DNA of 64,000 bases, taken from NCBI RefSeq assembly GCF_031198435.1, contig NZ_CP133548.1, positions 2,142,001-2,206,000 of the forward strand, in the 5' to 3' direction. The position numbers were made by a program, and so were the translations under genes. The notes beneath the pieces were generated by a model. The model searched no databases. It worked only from the letters and a program-made list of their open reading frames with translations, and had not been told where the DNA came from. The DNA comes from Pleionea litopenaei. Its GTDB lineage: Bacteria; Pseudomonadota; Gammaproteobacteria; Enterobacterales; Kangiellaceae. This document shows, piece by piece, positions 33,928 through 43,256 of this stretch. How positions within the stretch are numbered: position 1 is the stretch's first letter; each line of letters opens with the position of its first letter.

Positions 33928-35532
33928 TTAGCGCCAAACAAACTGAGTATTACACACGCGTTGATAAAGCTCTGCTAGTAGTTCATCTGCCTGTTGTTGG
34001 TCTAAAAATCGAATAGACACCGTATGACGTGAGAGATCCAACCCCGCCACATCCACTTGAATCTTCGCCATACGATTTCGGCGATCAAAGAAAGTTTCAA
34101 TCCTTTGAATATTCTGAATTTTATTCAACGGGATAAATGAGTGATAACGCGTAAGCCAACCACTTTTATAGACCAGAGTATCCTTAGTAAAACCGTAACG
34201 CATTGCCGCTACCGTTTTTCGCGAGTATAAGATGATGAACGGTAGCAAAGCGAAACCTAATAAAGACCAATATTGGAATTTAAACCAAGACAGACCGATT
34301 AAAATAATCAAGATACCGCTGTACAGACGCAATAAACGTAACCATCCCCGCTGGGCCACACCATGCCATTGATCCGTCGTTTGTGAGATGTGCGGTTGAA
34401 CATCGGCGATGAAAGATTCGGTGTCTTCTGTTGCCAAAATAGGTGCGAGCCAACGAGCTGAATTTTCTTGTTGCTGTTGATGATTAACGTTACCTCCCGC
34501 GGTTGCAATTCTAATAGCTACGCGATTAAACCAGCGGTGCAACACGCCTTCTACAATGGATAACATTTGAATACGTTGTAAAGGAATGGTTGCATGACGT
34601 TGTGTTAATAAGCCAAATTTTAATTTCAATTGACCCGTTTGACGTTGTAAATCAAAACCAAAATAAGTCACGATCATAAAGATGATTGAAAGCACTCGAA
34701 TCGCCACAAAAAAGGCGATGGCACCAAAGAATATCATTAACGTAACCATCACCGGATGATCAAGTCCCCAACTGATTTGCTCCATCCAAGGATTAAGCCA
34801 GTCTTCGACTTTGTTAAAAAACTTCTCCAGTGTACGAGTTTGCCCAAGAATACCAAACGCGAAAGCGACCACCACCATTCCTTTGTTTGAAATAATGCCC
34901 GCCTTGACTAGCTCTAAAATATCCAACTGCAATATGCTATGTCCCAGTGACTCGTCATGATTTGTCTGAGGCTCTTCTTTTTTACTCGCGGCGGATGAAA
35001 GCGATGTCTCCTTTTGCTTCGCGGCTCGGATATATTCATTCATTTCCTCCACCGCGCTCATCGCTACAACTCGCATGGTTGCTTCAGGCTTTCCACCGCT
35101 CGCAGACTCCAGCTCCAATTCAGCGACCCCTAACAAACGATGTAAAGGATTTCGAGACAAGTTAACATTTTGGATGCGGTCGTACTTAACGTGCCTAATA
35201 TTTTTAAATAAAACACCTTCACGTATAACAATTTCGTTCGGTTGCAAGTGGTAGCGATAAACAACATATTGAACGATGGCAAATAAAATGGCAGGAACAA
35301 CAACGATGCCACCGATGAGTTCGTAGGAATCACTTCCACCAGCAACTAAAGCAATCAACACGGGTACGAAAAAGCTCTTCACCATCGCAATGACAATGAA
35401 CAGCCACGACATTGGATGCAACTTTCTCTCAGCAGTCGGTAAATCACTGCTGGTTTTCTCAGACTCATGCGTAGGGCCCTCAAATGAATCAGGGCGCTGA
35501 TCGGTAGAATTATTCGGAGTTGGTTGATTCAT
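33928..35532 (-). CDS. Bacterial-PH-domain membrane protein (YdbT-like)
   Basis: The 534-residue protein has several hydrophobic pairs (residues ~45-90, ~205-260, ~405-440), each followed by a bPH2-type beta domain: IRHVKYDRIQNVNLSRNPLHRLLGVAELELESASG, then HATIPLQRIQMLSIVEGVLHRWFNRVAIRIATAGG, and HSFIPLNKIQNIQRIETFFDRRNRMAKIQVDVAG. The three repeats with 'R.Q.v...' strands match YdbT, a widespread membrane protein of unknown function usually next to YdbS. The acidic/Gln-rich N-terminus precedes the first helices. It is 8 bp after a ydbS-like gene in the same direction. Confidence 0.85.
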   Translation of the reverse strand: MNQPTPNNSTDQRPDSFEGPTHESEKTSSDLPTAERKLHPMSWLFIVIAMVKSFFVPVLIALVAGGSDSYELIGGIVVVPAILFAIVQYVVYRYHLQPNEIVIREGVLFKNIRHVKYDRIQNVNLSRNPLHRLLGVAELELESASGGKPEATMRVVAMSAVEEMNEYIRAAKQKETSLSSAASKKEEPQTNHDESLGHSILQLDILELVKAGIISNKGMVVVAFAFGILGQTRTLEKFFNKVEDWLNPWMEQISWGLDHPVMVTLMIFFGAIAFFVAIRVLSIIFMIVTYFGFDLQRQTGQLKLKFGLLTQRHATIPLQRIQMLSIVEGVLHRWFNRVAIRIATAGGNVNHQQQQENSARWLAPILATEDTESFIADVQPHISQTTDQWHGVAQRGWLRLLRLYSGILIILIGLSWFKFQYWSLLGFALLPFIILYSRKTVAAMRYGFTKDTLVYKSGWLTRYHSFIPLNKIQNIQRIETFFDRRNRMAKIQVDVAGLDLSRHTVSIRFLDQQQADELLAELYQRVCNTQFVWR

Positions 35533-35540
35533 ATCGACAC

Positions 35541-36065
35541 CTAGACCGCGTCTGATTCATCTTGATTGAGCAGTTGGTCGCGAATAAATTCTGCTGTTTT
35601 CGGAGGAAGACCAATAAGATGGACAGAAGCATTGATCGTCCCTGCCGTATGAACAATTAATTCTGATATATTAAAGTTTCGCTGCAATGGGCCTTGCGCT
35701 ACATCAATATGTTGAACTCGACTGCGCGGTACTGCGTATTGTTTTCGAATAAAAATACCTCGGTAAATAAACAAACCTTGTTCTTCAAATCGCCACCATG
35801 AGTGTTGATATGCGCGCTTTGGTAAATAAAATACAAACCAAAACACAACAATCGCCACGCCAAGAATAAATACAAGAAACATCCACCAACTTGGCCAAGT
35901 CTTGTTTGCAATCAAAGCGATACTTGTCCCTATCAACGCTAAAATAACAAGAAACACACTACGGATAATCCCAACAACCTTAAAATAAGATAACGTCTTT
36001 TCCGCTAGAGGCTGGTCATCACGAAACATCGCCTCAGTTAAAATGGTTTCATTTGTCTCATTCAT
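35541..36065 (-). CDS. Bacterial-PH-domain membrane protein (YdbS-like)
   Basis: A 174-residue protein with two membrane helices (SVFLVILALIGTSIALIA and WWMFLVFILGVAIVVFWFVFY) and one bPH2 domain (GIFIRKQYAVPRSRVQHIDVAQGPLQRNFNISELIVHTAG). It is the small partner of the YdbT-like gene downstream, an arrangement conserved in many bacteria. No function is proven; association with membranes or lipids is suspected. It probably starts this two-gene transcript, upstream of which lies the terminator of the peptidase operon. Confidence 0.85.
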   Translation of the reverse strand: MNETNETILTEAMFRDDQPLAEKTLSYFKVVGIIRSVFLVILALIGTSIALIANKTWPSWWMFLVFILGVAIVVFWFVFYLPKRAYQHSWWRFEEQGLFIYRGIFIRKQYAVPRSRVQHIDVAQGPLQRNFNISELIVHTAGTINASVHLIGLPPKTAEFIRDQLLNQDESDAV

Positions 36066-36168
36066 CAGTGTGCTATCCTAAAAAAATCTCTGGTTTTCCG
36101 TTGCTTACCCTCGATTTGCGATCATCCAAACTAAATCTAGAAAACGGCGCAATATTCAAGTGTAAATC

Positions 36169-36189
36169 AAAAAAGGGGCATACAGCCCC
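36169..36189 (-). terminator. Intrinsic terminator of the metallopeptidase operon
   Basis: GGGGC (36175-36179) and GCCCC (36185-36189) with a 5-nt loop; on the minus strand the stem is followed by six T residues. It lies 35 bp after the stop of the 793-residue peptidase. Confidence 0.85.
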
Positions 36190-36223
36190 AGTCTTATCTT
36201 TAGTGCAATTATTACAACGATTT

Positions 36224-38605
36224 TTACATTCCAATCGGTGAACCTGGCGGTAACTGCGGTTCATGCCATGAATCAACTTGCGTTGTATCCTTCATTAGCT
36301 CAACCAATGCAACTAAGAATCCATATTGCTCATCGCTCTGCCGCGTACGGCCAATCGTATGGTCAAGCCAACGACTAATGGTCGCTCGCTCGGCCGTGAT
36401 CGCTGCCTTGGTTTCCATGGGTAATTGCGGATCGGCGACCAAGCCATTCAGTCGCATTAAGTAGCTTTGTGCAACTCGCATTTGAATCATTTGCTCCATT
36501 GACTCATCATAAGTTGACTCAAGCACCTGTTTAGAAATTTCTCTCAACACAGTTTTAGCCGTTAAGTTCTCGGTCATGCTTTGTTGAGCTAAACGTGTCA
36601 GTCGAGCGTCATTCAGCAAATAATTCAAAGTGTGAGCCGCACTCGCTTGAGCCGCAGACAAGGGATCGAACGCTGGGCCAGTCTTCCCCTGAAAGCTTTC
36701 TCTAGTTCGATAATAGCCATAGGCTTTTGGAGGGATTAAAGCGAGAATATGCGGCTCTAGCTTTAATTGGTGCGGGCTTAACGTTTGCAGTAGCTGCGTC
36801 AGCGCAGCCTTTTGTTCACCCGCTGGAACACTGGTATACACCAAACTTTGCTCACCTTTGACCGCATAATTGTAGTATCGACCACCCAGTAACTTAGCGG
36901 TGGCTTCAACTTGATAACGATGCAAGTTATAGATAGGAACAAGTACCTCTTCAATCTGAGAAAATGGTGTACCGTCAGGAATGACGTTCTGATTAAAGTT
37001 AGCTAACGCAATGCTTCGAACTTCGAGAATTCTCTTTAACTCTTCTGCGGCATTGTTTCCGTTATCCCAAAGATGGGCGGTTGCATGCAGTCCCGACACC
37101 GGGCGCGCATCTTGATCACTAATAAAATCTAATTTCAACTCGCGAGACGTTTGCAAAATTTTTGATAGCTCAGTTGCTTCGTCTTGCAAAAATTCCGAGT
37201 AACCATAGCGCACAACCTGCTTGTCCCATACACCAATACCCTCGGCATAGGCGTCTTTCAGCGACAAGGATTTTTGCTCAACCGAAATCATCGGATGCGG
37301 GTAATCCATCACCGATGCTCGCTCATTAGCGCTTGCAGCAAAGTTATGAGCAATGCCTAACGTATGGCCAATCTCATGAGCCGACAGCTGACGAATTCTC
37401 GCCAATGCCATGGCTTGCTGCTCAACTTGATCTTGGTCTTTTCCAAAAGGCGCCGTGAGCCCCTGAGCAATCATCAAATCTTGACGAACTCGTAGCGACC
37501 CTAGAGTAACATGACCTTTTAAAATCTCTTGCGTTCGCGGATCAGTTATCGCAGCGCCATAAGACCAACCACGCGTCGCTCGATGCACCCAAAGAATAAC
37601 ATTGTAACGAATATCCATTGGGTCTATGTCGGCTGGCAATTCCTTTACTTGAAAAGCATTTTTATACCCCGCCGCAGTAAAGGCATCATTCCACCAGATT
37701 GCACCATCAATCAACGCTTGTTTAATCGGCTGCGGCGCACCTGAATCGACGTAATAAATAATCGGTTCAACCGGCTCACTTAGAGCTTGCTCCGGATGCT
37801 TTTTCTGGAGCCGATGGCGAGGGATATAACGCTGCTCTATGCTCTCCGTGATCGGAACAGAATAATCACTAAACTGACGAGACCAAAAACCAGAATAAGG
37901 ATGGAATTTTCTCGGCTGATATCCTTGTTCAGGTAAGGCAATCCAAGACGTTCTTTGGCGAAGAGTAAATGCTCGTTCATCAGGAACAACACTTTGTAAA
38001 TGAGATCCGGCTTCGCCTCCTTGAAAGGTGATTATGGCTTGCAACTCTGTGTTGCGAGGAAACGCTTTTTGCACGTTGGGATCAATACTCGATAGCTCTT
38101 TCGATAATTGATAACGTCCCTGCTTTCGTTCTGCCAAACGTTCAGCAACGCCCATATGATCTTGCAATAAAAATGGAGTTGCATCGATTAGAAAGGCTTT
38201 AGAGTTTGTCGCAACAATATCAAAACCAGCTAAGGTTGACTCAGCAAAGGCTTCTTGCATGGCTTGCTGCTCAGCCGGATTGTCTGAGCTTGCACGGTAA
38301 GCTAAGTTCTTCTCAACTAGAAAAACTCGAGTGCCGACCTTGCGAAAAAAAACCAGTTTTGATCCACCTTGCAAGCCCCGGTCGAGACCTATATCGTTTG
38401 ATCCCAACCCAAACGGCAAACTGGTTGCGAAAATAAAATCACCGAGTTGCTTGGGTACCGCTAAAAAGCTCTTGCCTTGCTCTTTGTCGATATAAACATC
38501 AATAAAGCCAGGTTGATGTTGCATTTTTTGTGTGAACGACGAAATGTCTTGTGCCGTTGTCCAACAAGAAAACAGCAGCAAGCTCCAACAAACCAGTTGT
38601 TTCAT
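36224..38605 (-). CDS. Secreted zinc metallopeptidase (DUF5117-type, gluzincin-like HExxH)
   Basis: A 793-residue exported protein (signal peptide MKQLVCWSLLLFSCWTTAQ) with the extended zinc site AHEIGHTLGIAHNFAAS near residue 410 (H-E-x-x-H-x-x-G-x-x-H), typical of metzincin-style peptidases. The region before it (DVYIDKEQGKSFLAVPKQLGDF and GLGSNDIGLDRGLQGG) matches the DUF5117/DUF4953 group of large outer-surface or periplasmic peptidases. The C-terminal half is helical and Gln-rich with no recognised domain. It is 17 bp after the M14 peptidase gene, so the two form an operon, likely for extracellular protein breakdown. Confidence 0.88.
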   Translation of the reverse strand: MKQLVCWSLLLFSCWTTAQDISSFTQKMQHQPGFIDVYIDKEQGKSFLAVPKQLGDFIFATSLPFGLGSNDIGLDRGLQGGSKLVFFRKVGTRVFLVEKNLAYRASSDNPAEQQAMQEAFAESTLAGFDIVATNSKAFLIDATPFLLQDHMGVAERLAERKQGRYQLSKELSSIDPNVQKAFPRNTELQAIITFQGGEAGSHLQSVVPDERAFTLRQRTSWIALPEQGYQPRKFHPYSGFWSRQFSDYSVPITESIEQRYIPRHRLQKKHPEQALSEPVEPIIYYVDSGAPQPIKQALIDGAIWWNDAFTAAGYKNAFQVKELPADIDPMDIRYNVILWVHRATRGWSYGAAITDPRTQEILKGHVTLGSLRVRQDLMIAQGLTAPFGKDQDQVEQQAMALARIRQLSAHEIGHTLGIAHNFAASANERASVMDYPHPMISVEQKSLSLKDAYAEGIGVWDKQVVRYGYSEFLQDEATELSKILQTSRELKLDFISDQDARPVSGLHATAHLWDNGNNAAEELKRILEVRSIALANFNQNVIPDGTPFSQIEEVLVPIYNLHRYQVEATAKLLGGRYYNYAVKGEQSLVYTSVPAGEQKAALTQLLQTLSPHQLKLEPHILALIPPKAYGYYRTRESFQGKTGPAFDPLSAAQASAAHTLNYLLNDARLTRLAQQSMTENLTAKTVLREISKQVLESTYDESMEQMIQMRVAQSYLMRLNGLVADPQLPMETKAAITAERATISRWLDHTIGRTRQSDEQYGFLVALVELMKDTTQVDSWHEPQLPPGSPIGM

Positions 38606-38622
38606 TCTTTAACCCTAATCAA

Positions 38623-41208
38623 TTAGTTGGCTGACGACCAGTAAGCGTACGAAAAATACAGACTATTGATAAACACCTTGCTGGTGCCCCACCAAAACGC
38701 TCGAAAGTTCATATTGTCAGCGTAATAAGTAATTCCACCTTTACCTTTTCGAACGGCGACAATAGCAGGTGCTTTAGCCAAAGCTTTTTGATTATCAGAC
38801 GATGCATAACCTGACAATAAAGGCGATTCTAAAAAGTGTGCGACCGTCGCAAAAGGTTCTTCTTGATCGACTTCATAAACATCCGTTCCGCGACGGAACA
38901 TTGGTAACATCGATCGTTCGATACCGTAGGCCAGTGGATGGGAGAGGTCAAGACGAGTTTGGAATATCGCGCCACCAATCACTTTTTCTGCGTGGAACTG
39001 CTCTCGCTCAGAATAATTCATCATGGCCTCCGGTTCATCTGAAGCAACCTTCAAATGAATCGGTCCCCACAATTGTTTTGCCAACCAGCGACCGGCTGTA
39101 CGACTAGCAATTAACTGCCCACCTTGGTCAATCCAAGCAGAAAGTTTTTCACTGTCTTCTTCGGTCAAAGAATAGCGGCCCGATACCATAATAATATGCG
39201 TATAAGCGTGCAGAGGAATTTTTTGCAGTTGTTGCTGAGTAATTTTTACTAAAGGTATTTCTAAACGTTGGTCCAGTAGATGCCAAACTTCCCCCGCTTC
39301 GTAACTACTGACGCCATCTCCAACAATCAAAAGCGGCTTTGGTGTCACGAGTGACATAACAGTTGGGCTACCAATATCCACTCCCGATTTTGCTAAACCC
39401 GAGGTTATTTGTTGAGTTGCAACAGGAAGCGCTTTTAATTCATCGCCTAACAAATAAGCTAGCCGTTCGCGTGATATAACCTGTTCGCCAAGCGGCAAGA
39501 TAATGCTTCCAGCAGCAACCTTTAAGTTGCCATTGACGCCTTCGAAAACACTGTCTTTGGTCATTACTTTTAACGTCACATTTTGCTTTTGCAAACGAGT
39601 TACTAAAGGTGCTGTATTAAAGTCTCGCCAGTCAAAGGCCACCGCAATGGTGTTTTCACGTAATGTAAATAGTTGGTCAGCTAACTCTCTTCTGCCTTCT
39701 TTACCACGTAATCGAGAGGAATAATCTGAGCTGTTTAAACTGGAAAAATCTAAATTAAACGACAAGGCTAACGTCCAAGAAGATACGTCATAGAAAGTGT
39801 TATCTTTGAACTGTGTTTCTGTTTCAAATAAATTACGTATCAAACGAAACTGAGGCTGTTCTAAGGGTACAATATAGGCTTCCGATTTTTCATAGTTTCT
39901 TTCAGAGACTTTGATGTCTCTCGCTAATTGAAAGTAATCGACTTGATGAGTATCAAGAATATCTAAAAATTCATTGAGTCTTCGCTTATCACCGTCGGCA
40001 TCGAAAACATAAGCTTTGACCTTATGGTCATCGGCGAGTTTATTCACTTGTTGATAAAACGACTTTTGATAACGCTTCAAGGCCGACGCTTCATCTAAAA
40101 CTGCTTTTAAGGTCGAGAATGACGTCGCTAATTGGTTGCGTATCGCAAACGGAAAAGAAACCGGTCCATTCACTGAATTTTGAATATGACCTCTCGCCGA
40201 TGCTTGTTCAAATAAAATACCGACAGCACCGTTAATATCTGGATAAGTCGAGCCCTTTCCATAATAAAAGTCATCGAATCCCTCTTTGCTGTAATAACGG
40301 GACCCAATGGAATCTAAAGCGCGAGCATGGTATTCAGCGATTCTTGCCGTCAAATCAAAATTCTGCTGTGGGGTTTTCGGATTTTGTCGACTCGGTACGC
40401 CAGGTTGAAAAAAATAACTACTGTTAGTGCCCATCTCATGAAAATCGGTCACGACCAAGGGTTTCCATTGATGAAAAGACTTTAACCGCGCCTGTGACTC
40501 TGGATGCTGAACCAACAGCCAGTCTCGATTGAGATCAAACCAATAATGGTTTGTTCGGCCTTGCGGCCAAGCTTCATCATGTTCTACATCATTGGGGTCG
40601 GCTATCCACTGCTGACTTTTCCGAGAGTTAACCCAGTGGGCAAAACGAGCAATGCCGTCTGGATTAATCATCGGTTCCATCAAGATAACGGTGTTGTTCA
40701 ATAACTTCTCGACTTGCTCTCCTTGAGCTGCCGCTAGGTAATAGGCTAACAACAATGCAGCATTAGCCCCCGAAGCTTCATTGCCATGAACAGAGTAACC
40801 CATCCATACAATGGAAGGTGCTGACTCTTTGCTTGTTAAGAAGGCCTTACGTTGCGCTTTGATTGCATCGATCTTCTTTATGTTGTTCGAGCTTGAGAAA
40901 GACACCAATAGTAATGGACGTTGCTCATAACTCCGGCCCATTTCTTCGACCCATACGCGATCACTGGTTTGTGCCAGAGCATACATGTACTCCGCTATTT
41001 GCTCAGGGCGAACATGCCAATCTCCTACCGAATATCCCAATACCGATTGTGGCGTTGGTATATCGGGATTAAACGAAGCCTGTGGATCTAAAGTTAAACT
41101 GGGTTGGAAGTAATATTCAAACGAGGTATCTGGCTTGGAGAGTGCTCCAAGAGAGAAAAAGGCAACAATTAATAGCGATAGATATTTCATATTGGATTTT
41201 TTCTGCAT
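38623..41208 (-). CDS. Secreted M14 family zinc carboxypeptidase
   Basis: The 861-residue protein has a signal peptide (from MKYLSLLIVAFFSLGALS) and an M14 carboxypeptidase domain. The zinc ligands lie in SVHGNEASGANAA (H-x-x-E, near residue 143) and in the third-ligand segment TDFHEMG near residue 265. The C-terminal half (~450 residues) has a glutamine-amidotransferase-like or jelly-roll look (VSGRYSLTEEDSEKLSAWIDQGGQLIASR), a common extra domain in large bacterial M14 enzymes. ATG codons at 41208 and 41190 are both possible; neither has a clear ribosome site. It heads the operon with the DUF5117 peptidase. Confidence 0.88.
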   Translation of the reverse strand: MQKKSNMKYLSLLIVAFFSLGALSKPDTSFEYYFQPSLTLDPQASFNPDIPTPQSVLGYSVGDWHVRPEQIAEYMYALAQTSDRVWVEEMGRSYEQRPLLLVSFSSSNNIKKIDAIKAQRKAFLTSKESAPSIVWMGYSVHGNEASGANAALLLAYYLAAAQGEQVEKLLNNTVILMEPMINPDGIARFAHWVNSRKSQQWIADPNDVEHDEAWPQGRTNHYWFDLNRDWLLVQHPESQARLKSFHQWKPLVVTDFHEMGTNSSYFFQPGVPSRQNPKTPQQNFDLTARIAEYHARALDSIGSRYYSKEGFDDFYYGKGSTYPDINGAVGILFEQASARGHIQNSVNGPVSFPFAIRNQLATSFSTLKAVLDEASALKRYQKSFYQQVNKLADDHKVKAYVFDADGDKRRLNEFLDILDTHQVDYFQLARDIKVSERNYEKSEAYIVPLEQPQFRLIRNLFETETQFKDNTFYDVSSWTLALSFNLDFSSLNSSDYSSRLRGKEGRRELADQLFTLRENTIAVAFDWRDFNTAPLVTRLQKQNVTLKVMTKDSVFEGVNGNLKVAAGSIILPLGEQVISRERLAYLLGDELKALPVATQQITSGLAKSGVDIGSPTVMSLVTPKPLLIVGDGVSSYEAGEVWHLLDQRLEIPLVKITQQQLQKIPLHAYTHIIMVSGRYSLTEEDSEKLSAWIDQGGQLIASRTAGRWLAKQLWGPIHLKVASDEPEAMMNYSEREQFHAEKVIGGAIFQTRLDLSHPLAYGIERSMLPMFRRGTDVYEVDQEEPFATVAHFLESPLLSGYASSDNQKALAKAPAIVAVRKGKGGITYYADNMNFRAFWWGTSKVFINSLYFSYAYWSSAN

Positions 41209-41443
41209 GATTATGTGATGTTTTATACATTGGTTATAACAAAATTATGCTTTACACGCACCTTTAAACAAGTCTAGCTCGACCCGAGCAACGATCAATA
41301 AATAGAAAAACTCTTTACCGAATCTTTATTCACTTACCCTGGGTATGGTTATTGATTCTTTCTCATCGAATCATGCGAAAGCTTCGCGTTTAAGCTCAAT
41401 TCTTGATAAAATCGCCGTCAAGTTTTTCAACAATGGTTGACAC

Positions 41444-42022
41444 ATGATACAAATCACCGAATCAGCGCAAGAGCATTTTCGCAAACTTCTTGCGCAACAA
41501 GACGACGAAGGTACCAACATCCGAGTATTTGTGGTTAATCCCGGAACACCTCACGCAGAATGTGGCGTTTCTTACTGTCCGGCAGATGCCGTTGAAGCAT
41601 CCGATATTGAGTACCCATTTGAAGGCTTTTCCGCCTACGTTGATGAAGAGTCGAGCCCCTACTTAGATGACGCTCTAATCGACTATCAAACCGATAAGAT
41701 GGGTGGGCAACTTACCTTAAAGGCGCCCAACGCCAAAGTTCGCAAAGTAGCGGACGATGCCCCGGTAGAAGAACGTTTAACCTATGTCATCGAAGCCGAG
41801 ATCAACCCTCAACTGGCCAATCATGGCGGCAAGGTTAATCTCGTAGAGTTCACAAAAGATGGCTACGCGGTGCTTCAGTTTGGAGGCGGTTGTCAAGGTT
41901 GTGGAATGGTCGACGTGACTTTAAAAGAAGGTATCGAGAAGACTCTACTCGAGAAAATTCCTGAGTGTAAAGGGGTAAAAGACGTTACCGAACATGCCGA
42001 AGGCGACAATCCTTACTACTAA
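41444..42022 (+). CDS. nfuA: Fe-S biogenesis protein NfuA
   Basis: The 192-residue protein combines a degenerate A-type N-terminal domain ([19 protein letters not shown]) with a C-terminal NifU-like domain containing [11 protein letters not shown] near residue 148, whose CxxC carries a [4Fe-4S] cluster across a dimer. NfuA delivers clusters to client enzymes, radical-SAM proteins among them, which makes the radical-SAM enzyme BioB elsewhere in the window a plausible client, although it is not linked genetically. It ends at a strong hairpin. Confidence 0.96.
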   Translation: MIQITESAQEHFRKLLAQQDDEGTNIRVFVVNPGTPHAECGVSYCPADAVEASDIEYPFEGFSAYVDEESSPYLDDALIDYQTDKMGGQLTLKAPNAKVRKVADDAPVEERLTYVIEAEINPQLANHGGKVNLVEFTKDGYAVLQFGGGCQGCGMVDVTLKEGIEKTLLEKIPECKGVKDVTEHAEGDNPYY

Positions 42023-42082
42023 AATCGTCTTTTCGACTGAAACCTCCTCCAACGAAATCCCCTTCGTCGAAGATATAGCAGG

Positions 42083-42107
42083 AGAGAAGGCAAAATCATC
42101 CTTCTCT
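42083..42107. terminator. Bidirectional hairpin between nfuA and the YfcH-like gene
   Basis: AGAGAAGG (42083-42090) pairs with CCTTCTCT (42100-42107) over a 9-nt loop; with one G-T the stem extends to 12 pairs (CAGGAGAGAAGG/CCTTCTCTTCTG). It lies between convergent stops. Confidence 0.6.
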
Positions 42108-42121
42108 TCTGCTGCTTAACT

Positions 42122-43012
42122 TTACTCGACGGCCTGAGCTAAAGCTTCGGGTAATTCGGGGTAAATAAATTCAAAACCGCTCGCAAGAAGCTTCTCTGGG
42201 TAGGCAGCTTGGCCCGTCAATAGCAAGTCAGCCATTTCTCCAAACATAAGCCTTAGTACCCAAGCGGGCATCGGTAATCGCGCAGGCCGATTCAGAGCTT
42301 GTCCCAAACTATCACTGAACACACCATTGCTAACGGCACCGGGTGCGGTCAAATTAAACGGACCGGATAATTGCGGGTCTGCCATCAAAAATTCGATGGC
42401 TGCAACCACATCGGCAATGTGTACCCAGCTCATCATTTGCTGGCCATCACCAAGACGACCGCCTAGGCCAAGTCGAAATGGCGGTAACATTTTGGCCAAA
42501 AAGCCGCCTTGAGACGCGACGACCAATCCCGTACGAATAACACACACTCGCGTACAATCACTGGCTTGATTGGCACTAGACTCCCAAGCCTGACAAAGTT
42601 GATAAGTAAACTCATCGTGAATTGGGCCATCTTCAGTTAGGCGCTCATCTAAATGTCGGCCGTAATAACCCACGGCTGAACCTGATATAAAACAATCGGG
42701 GGCATGCTTAAGCTGCTTGATCCACTCTACCAGGCGATCCGTTAAAGCCACTCGAGAATCAAACAACTCTGCTTTTCGTCGCTGACTCCAACGTTTATCC
42801 GCAATCGGAGCGCCAGCTAAATTGACCACAACATCGGGTAGAAAATCATTCGCACTCGACAAGTCGTCAACTAACGAAACGGCACTGGGTAATTTCTTTG
42901 CCGCTGCATCGCAGTCTCTTGTTAAACCGAGTACCGTCACTTTACGGTCGACCAAAGATTTCGCCAAGGCTTGTCCGATTAATCCGCTGATTCCTGTAAT
43001 AAAGACTTTCAT
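42122..43012 (-). CDS. yfcH: TIGR01777 family epimerase (YfcH-like)
   Basis: A 296-residue extended SDR with FITGISGLIGQALAKSL at the N-terminus, DVVVNLAGAPIADKRWSQRRKAELFDSR near residue 60 and GSAVGYYG near residue 110, followed by the DUF1731-type C-terminus (PARLPMPAWVLRLMFGEMADLLLTGQ). The family acts on unknown nucleotide sugars or related substrates. The gene starts 1 bp after the stop of a small membrane protein gene, in an HDOD-membrane-YfcH transcript. Confidence 0.9.
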   Translation of the reverse strand: MKVFITGISGLIGQALAKSLVDRKVTVLGLTRDCDAAAKKLPSAVSLVDDLSSANDFLPDVVVNLAGAPIADKRWSQRRKAELFDSRVALTDRLVEWIKQLKHAPDCFISGSAVGYYGRHLDERLTEDGPIHDEFTYQLCQAWESSANQASDCTRVCVIRTGLVVASQGGFLAKMLPPFRLGLGGRLGDGQQMMSWVHIADVVAAIEFLMADPQLSGPFNLTAPGAVSNGVFSDSLGQALNRPARLPMPAWVLRLMFGEMADLLLTGQAAYPEKLLASGFEFIYPELPEALAQAVE

Positions 43013-43013
43013 T

Positions 43014-43256
43014 TCAGCTCCGTCGATTGTTCCTTGATGAATAAATACGCCAGATTATTAAGGCTAGATACGCTGGCAACGCATAAAGCACTGCGAGCCC
43101 CATAACGCCCGCGCCGATATAAAACAACCATTGCCACTCAAACGTGGCCGCTAGATAAACGATCAAAACCCCAATAAAAAACGCACCAATGGCCCATTGT
43201 AATTGCCGCCATCGTTGTTTTGGTTGCTGTGTAAAGTACTGAATAAGAGAGACCAT
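43014..43256 (-). CDS. Small membrane protein in the HDOD/YfcH cluster
   Basis: With ATG at 43256 the protein has about 80 residues. It has a short basic N-terminus (MVSLIQYFTQQPKQRWRQ), two membrane segments (IGAFFIGVLIVYLAATF and LFYIGAGVMGLAVLYALPAYLALIIW) and a basic C-terminus. Its ATG overlaps the HDOD stop by one base (TAATG). A longer frame from 43292 exists but overlaps HDOD more. I do not recognise the family. Confidence 0.7.
   Translation of the reverse strand: MVSLIQYFTQQPKQRWRQLQWAIGAFFIGVLIVYLAATFEWQWLFYIGAGVMGLAVLYALPAYLALIIWRIYSSRNNRRS

Noticed and set aside
33798-34016. Open frame of 72 codons on the plus strand before the YdbT gene
   Set aside because: It crosses the nested hairpin and overlaps the 3' end of the opposing gene; no ribosome site or family match.
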